Assembly (NCBI RefSeq): GCF_022539665.2
Contig: NC_081336.1
Coordinates: 868,001 to 932,000 of the forward strand
Length of the DNA: 64,000 bases
Reading direction: 5' to 3'
Source of the DNA: Daphnia carinata
Taxonomy: Eukaryota; Arthropoda; Branchiopoda; Diplostraca; Daphniidae
Position numbers and translations under genes: made by a program. Under the pieces are notes generated by a model. The model searched no databases. It had not been told where the DNA came from and worked only from the letters and a program-made list of their open reading frames with translations. Shown here piece after piece: positions 61,685-64,000 of this stretch; position 1 is the first letter of the stretch, and each line of letters begins with the position of its first letter.

Positions 61685-63590
61685 ATGTCAAAGGTTTGCT
61701 TTCTACTTTTAGTTTTAGCACTAGCCTGCAACTGCAGCGCTTGGGATGACCAAACGCTGTTACACAATATCAGGAATGCTCTTACGACTCATCGATCTTA
61801 CGCCAATCCTTACGTGATGGCCCGATATCCATGGCGACGATGGACTCCTCTTCCATACTATCCAGCCGATCGAATTCCATGTAAATTTTCTTTTCGAATT
61901 TCCATCGTGATGTGATAATCATTTGTAATTTTCGTGTAGCCATCAATCCTGTTTTCAACAGCGTCAGCATGTTTCGACAAGGCAATGATTTAGAAGATCC
62001 TTTCCCTGGCGATGTTTTGGACACGGAATTGCTCACAGAATTGGACGATGTCCAAGACGTTGACACACGACAACTGTTGGGCGGTCAAGGTGAAAGCTGC
62101 AGATCACCAACGACCAGAGAAATGGGTATCTGTTTAGACAGTGGATCGTGCACGTCGGGTGGCGGTCGGGCCAGCGGATCCTGCAACAGTGGCCTCGTCT
62201 GTTGCATTAGTAAGTCCATTGAATTACAATTCATTGTTCCGTGGGAAATTTAAATCGATTTTATTTTCCACTAAAGATGTCATCAACACTTGTGATGATG
62301 GATTTGCAAGGCAGCTGGACACCGTCACTGTTAACAACACTTATTGGCAATCACCTGTCAGGACGATCGCTCCTTCGTCCAGCTGCACGTTAACTGTGAA
62401 ACTAGACACGACATTACCCTCACAAGTGAACCAGCCAATCTGTCAAGTTCGGTCAGTACTTTTCCCCTTTTGTGCTATCTAAAACATCCTGGTAATGTAT
62501 AACTGTATGTGCTTAGGTTGGATTTTGTTTTGTTTACGATTTCTCAACCGGATTCCGAATCGGTTTGCAATGGAGATTATTTCGAAGTATCCGGAGCCTT
62601 GAACACAGTCCCGACTATTTGCGGATTTAATAACGGACAGCATAGTAACTCTTTTCTTCTATTGCATAATCAAAATGAATCTTGAAACGTTATGTTTTTC
62701 TGAAGTGTATCTTCACGTTCCACCGGCACCCAACGATGTTCAGCTCACGTTCAATTTCGGACCAGCGGAAGGCGAAAGTCGTCAATGGAACATGTTGATT
62801 TCCATGATCCCCTGCAATTCCAAAATTCTAGGTAAAACAATTTCCCTTTTAATTCATTGCAATCCCTGATTCATCGTTGCTTTAAAACTTCTTCGTCCCT
62901 CGTTCAGCGCCTCCCGATTGCCTGCAATACTTCACTACCCGTTCGGGAAGCGTCAGAACGTTCAACTGGCGAGACGTTACTGGAACAGCCACTCGCCAAT
63001 TGGCCAACCAAGATTACAGCATTTGTTTCCGATCAGGACCAATTCAGGTAAAAGCCTCATCACCATTTCTCTTATGTAACGAGCTAAAAAAAAAATTAAT
63101 TTCATGTTTATACAGAGGCAATTGTGTTTGACGCCGTGCGCGGTGGTAACAAGCCAGAAAGCGTTTAGCATCAGCTTACCGATTACTCTGCCAGCGACGG
63201 GAACCGCAGCCACTACCCCCGATGTGAGTCAATTTGGATCCCTGAACTGTAACAACGATTTCCTCGTCATTCCCGGAGGTTTTAATCTCGGAAATCCGGC
63301 TGCCGTAACCAACATAGCGTATGACCGCTACTGTGGAGAGAGACTGAATGCGCTTCCTGGAAGCCAGGCATCAACGACCGTTTGCAGTAAGTTCCAGCAG
63401 CATTTGTTCTTGATTTGTAAAATTGATGTTGATTACTTGTTTTTGTTTTTTTCTTTGTGTTCCATTAGCTACCATGACGCCGTTGAGAATCTTCTACAGA
63501 ACCAATCGTGATGAGACGGTTACTACACCTGCGGCAGATTCAATAACAAATGGAAATCGCGGATTTTGCTTGAACTTCCGTATTCAGTAA
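61685..63590 (+). CDS. Secreted clip-like/CUB-CUB protein
   Basis: Eight exons: 61685-61880, 61940-62209, 62277-62451, 62517-62644, 62706-62831, 62908-63047, 63116-63386, 63469-63590. They give 475 residues. The signal peptide is MSKVCFLLLVLALACNCSA. The leader has ARYPWRRWTPLPYYP. Exon 2 has an acidic stretch (DLEDPFPGDVLDTELLTELD) and the knot ESCRSPTTREMGIC to GLVCC. CUB1 has TVNNTYWQSPVR, LDFVLFTISQPDSESVC, TICGFNNGQH and QWNMLISMIPC. CUB2 has PDCLQYFTTRSGSVR, NQDYSICF, RQLCLTPC, DFLVIPGGFNLG and DRYCGERL, and the end is GNRGFCLNFRIQ. It is the closest relative of the 58.7-kb gene, from which exon lengths differ only in exons 1, 2, 7 and 8. Function unknown, predicted extracellular. Confidence 0.9.
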
Positions 63591-64000
63591 ATTCGTTGCT
63601 GAATTTTCTCTTTGGTGGTGGACTCGTCAGCAAATAGCATTTTGGGGATAGTTTATGTGCCATTATGCCTGACAACTAAACAATTTGATACATCTAGTTT
63701 CAAAATTTTTAAGAACTGCTTTCTTCTACGGTTATGTTTAATGCGAAGATGTTGATGACTCTTTTTTCAGGTATATTCAAATTAGTCTCCGAAAAAAAAA
63801 AACTAATCGTTTATTAATTGCTGGCCTTGGTAAAGCAAAAAATGCTATCTAGTCGGTACAACCGGGAGCGTTGAACTTCGCTCTCAAGATCGCTATACAG
63901 AGAACTGATGCGTTCAATTTTTTATCCATTAAATGACGTTGCCAAAATATCAAAATATCCATCTTGAAAAAGTCTCACAGCAACATCGTTACCTGTATAA
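63591..64000. other. Right flank, no firm gene
   Basis: 3' flank of the last CUB gene. A minus-strand frame open to the window edge reads GNDVAVRLFQDGYFDILATS and stops near 63922. It may be the end of a gene beyond the window but is too short to call. Confidence 0.35.

Overview
This is a window of animal nuclear DNA, most likely from a small crustacean of the Daphnia type. It is AT-rich and dense with short introns (mostly 60-90 bp, GT..AG). Genes start with TATA boxes about 90 bp upstream of the ATG and encode secreted proteins. An animal alpha-amylase, an SLC4A11-type transporter, an ELMO-domain protein and a galactose-3-O-sulfotransferase confirm a metazoan source. No rRNA, tRNA, CRISPR array or complete transposon was recognised. 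The organism is inferred from gene style and content, not from a database hit.

Layout. The window is dominated by a tandem array of one secreted family: signal peptide, short aromatic leader, a six-cysteine clip-like knot ending in VCC, then two CUB modules, built on eight or nine exons with conserved splice phases. Ten copies look intact (4.6-6.9, 23.2-25.1, 27.8-29.6, 30.9-32.8, 34.1-35.8, 36.5-38.2, 38.9-41.4 and 42.8-45.4 kb on minus; 58.7-60.6 and 61.7-63.6 kb on plus). One is a pseudogene (2.0-3.2 kb). One is a chimera that keeps only the first exon and gains a Thr/Ser-rich tail (26.3-26.9 kb). Three copies and the pseudogene carry an alanine-rich heptad insert of variable length in the second CUB module.

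Other genes. A secreted coiled-coil/contactin-like/C1q protein lies at 9.3-11.3 kb (+). Two orphan secreted proteins lie at 11.9-12.9 and 18.8-19.7 kb (-), with an unresolved third member at 13.6-14.5 kb. A 13-exon alpha-amylase with an 8-nt microexon and a C-terminal extension lies at 15.2-18.3 kb (-). A charge-segregated protein with APPKYE and IVRP repeats lies at 21.1-22.3 kb (+). A block of single genes, SLC4A11-like (48.1-51.4, +), diaminopimelate decarboxylase (52.0-53.8, -), ELMOD (54.0-55.1, -) and Gal3ST (56.4-58.0, +), separates the minus arm of the CUB array from its two plus-strand members.

How it fits together. Most products are predicted to be secreted (CUB, C1q, amylase, orphan and repeat proteins) and could act in gut or haemolymph, which is an inference. 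The most unusual items are the bacterial-type lysine-synthesis enzyme LysA in an intron-bearing animal gene, the heptad inserts inside CUB domains, and the repeat protein at 21 kb. Gene models come from reading splice signals and phases by eye; 3' UTRs and alternative splicing cannot be seen.
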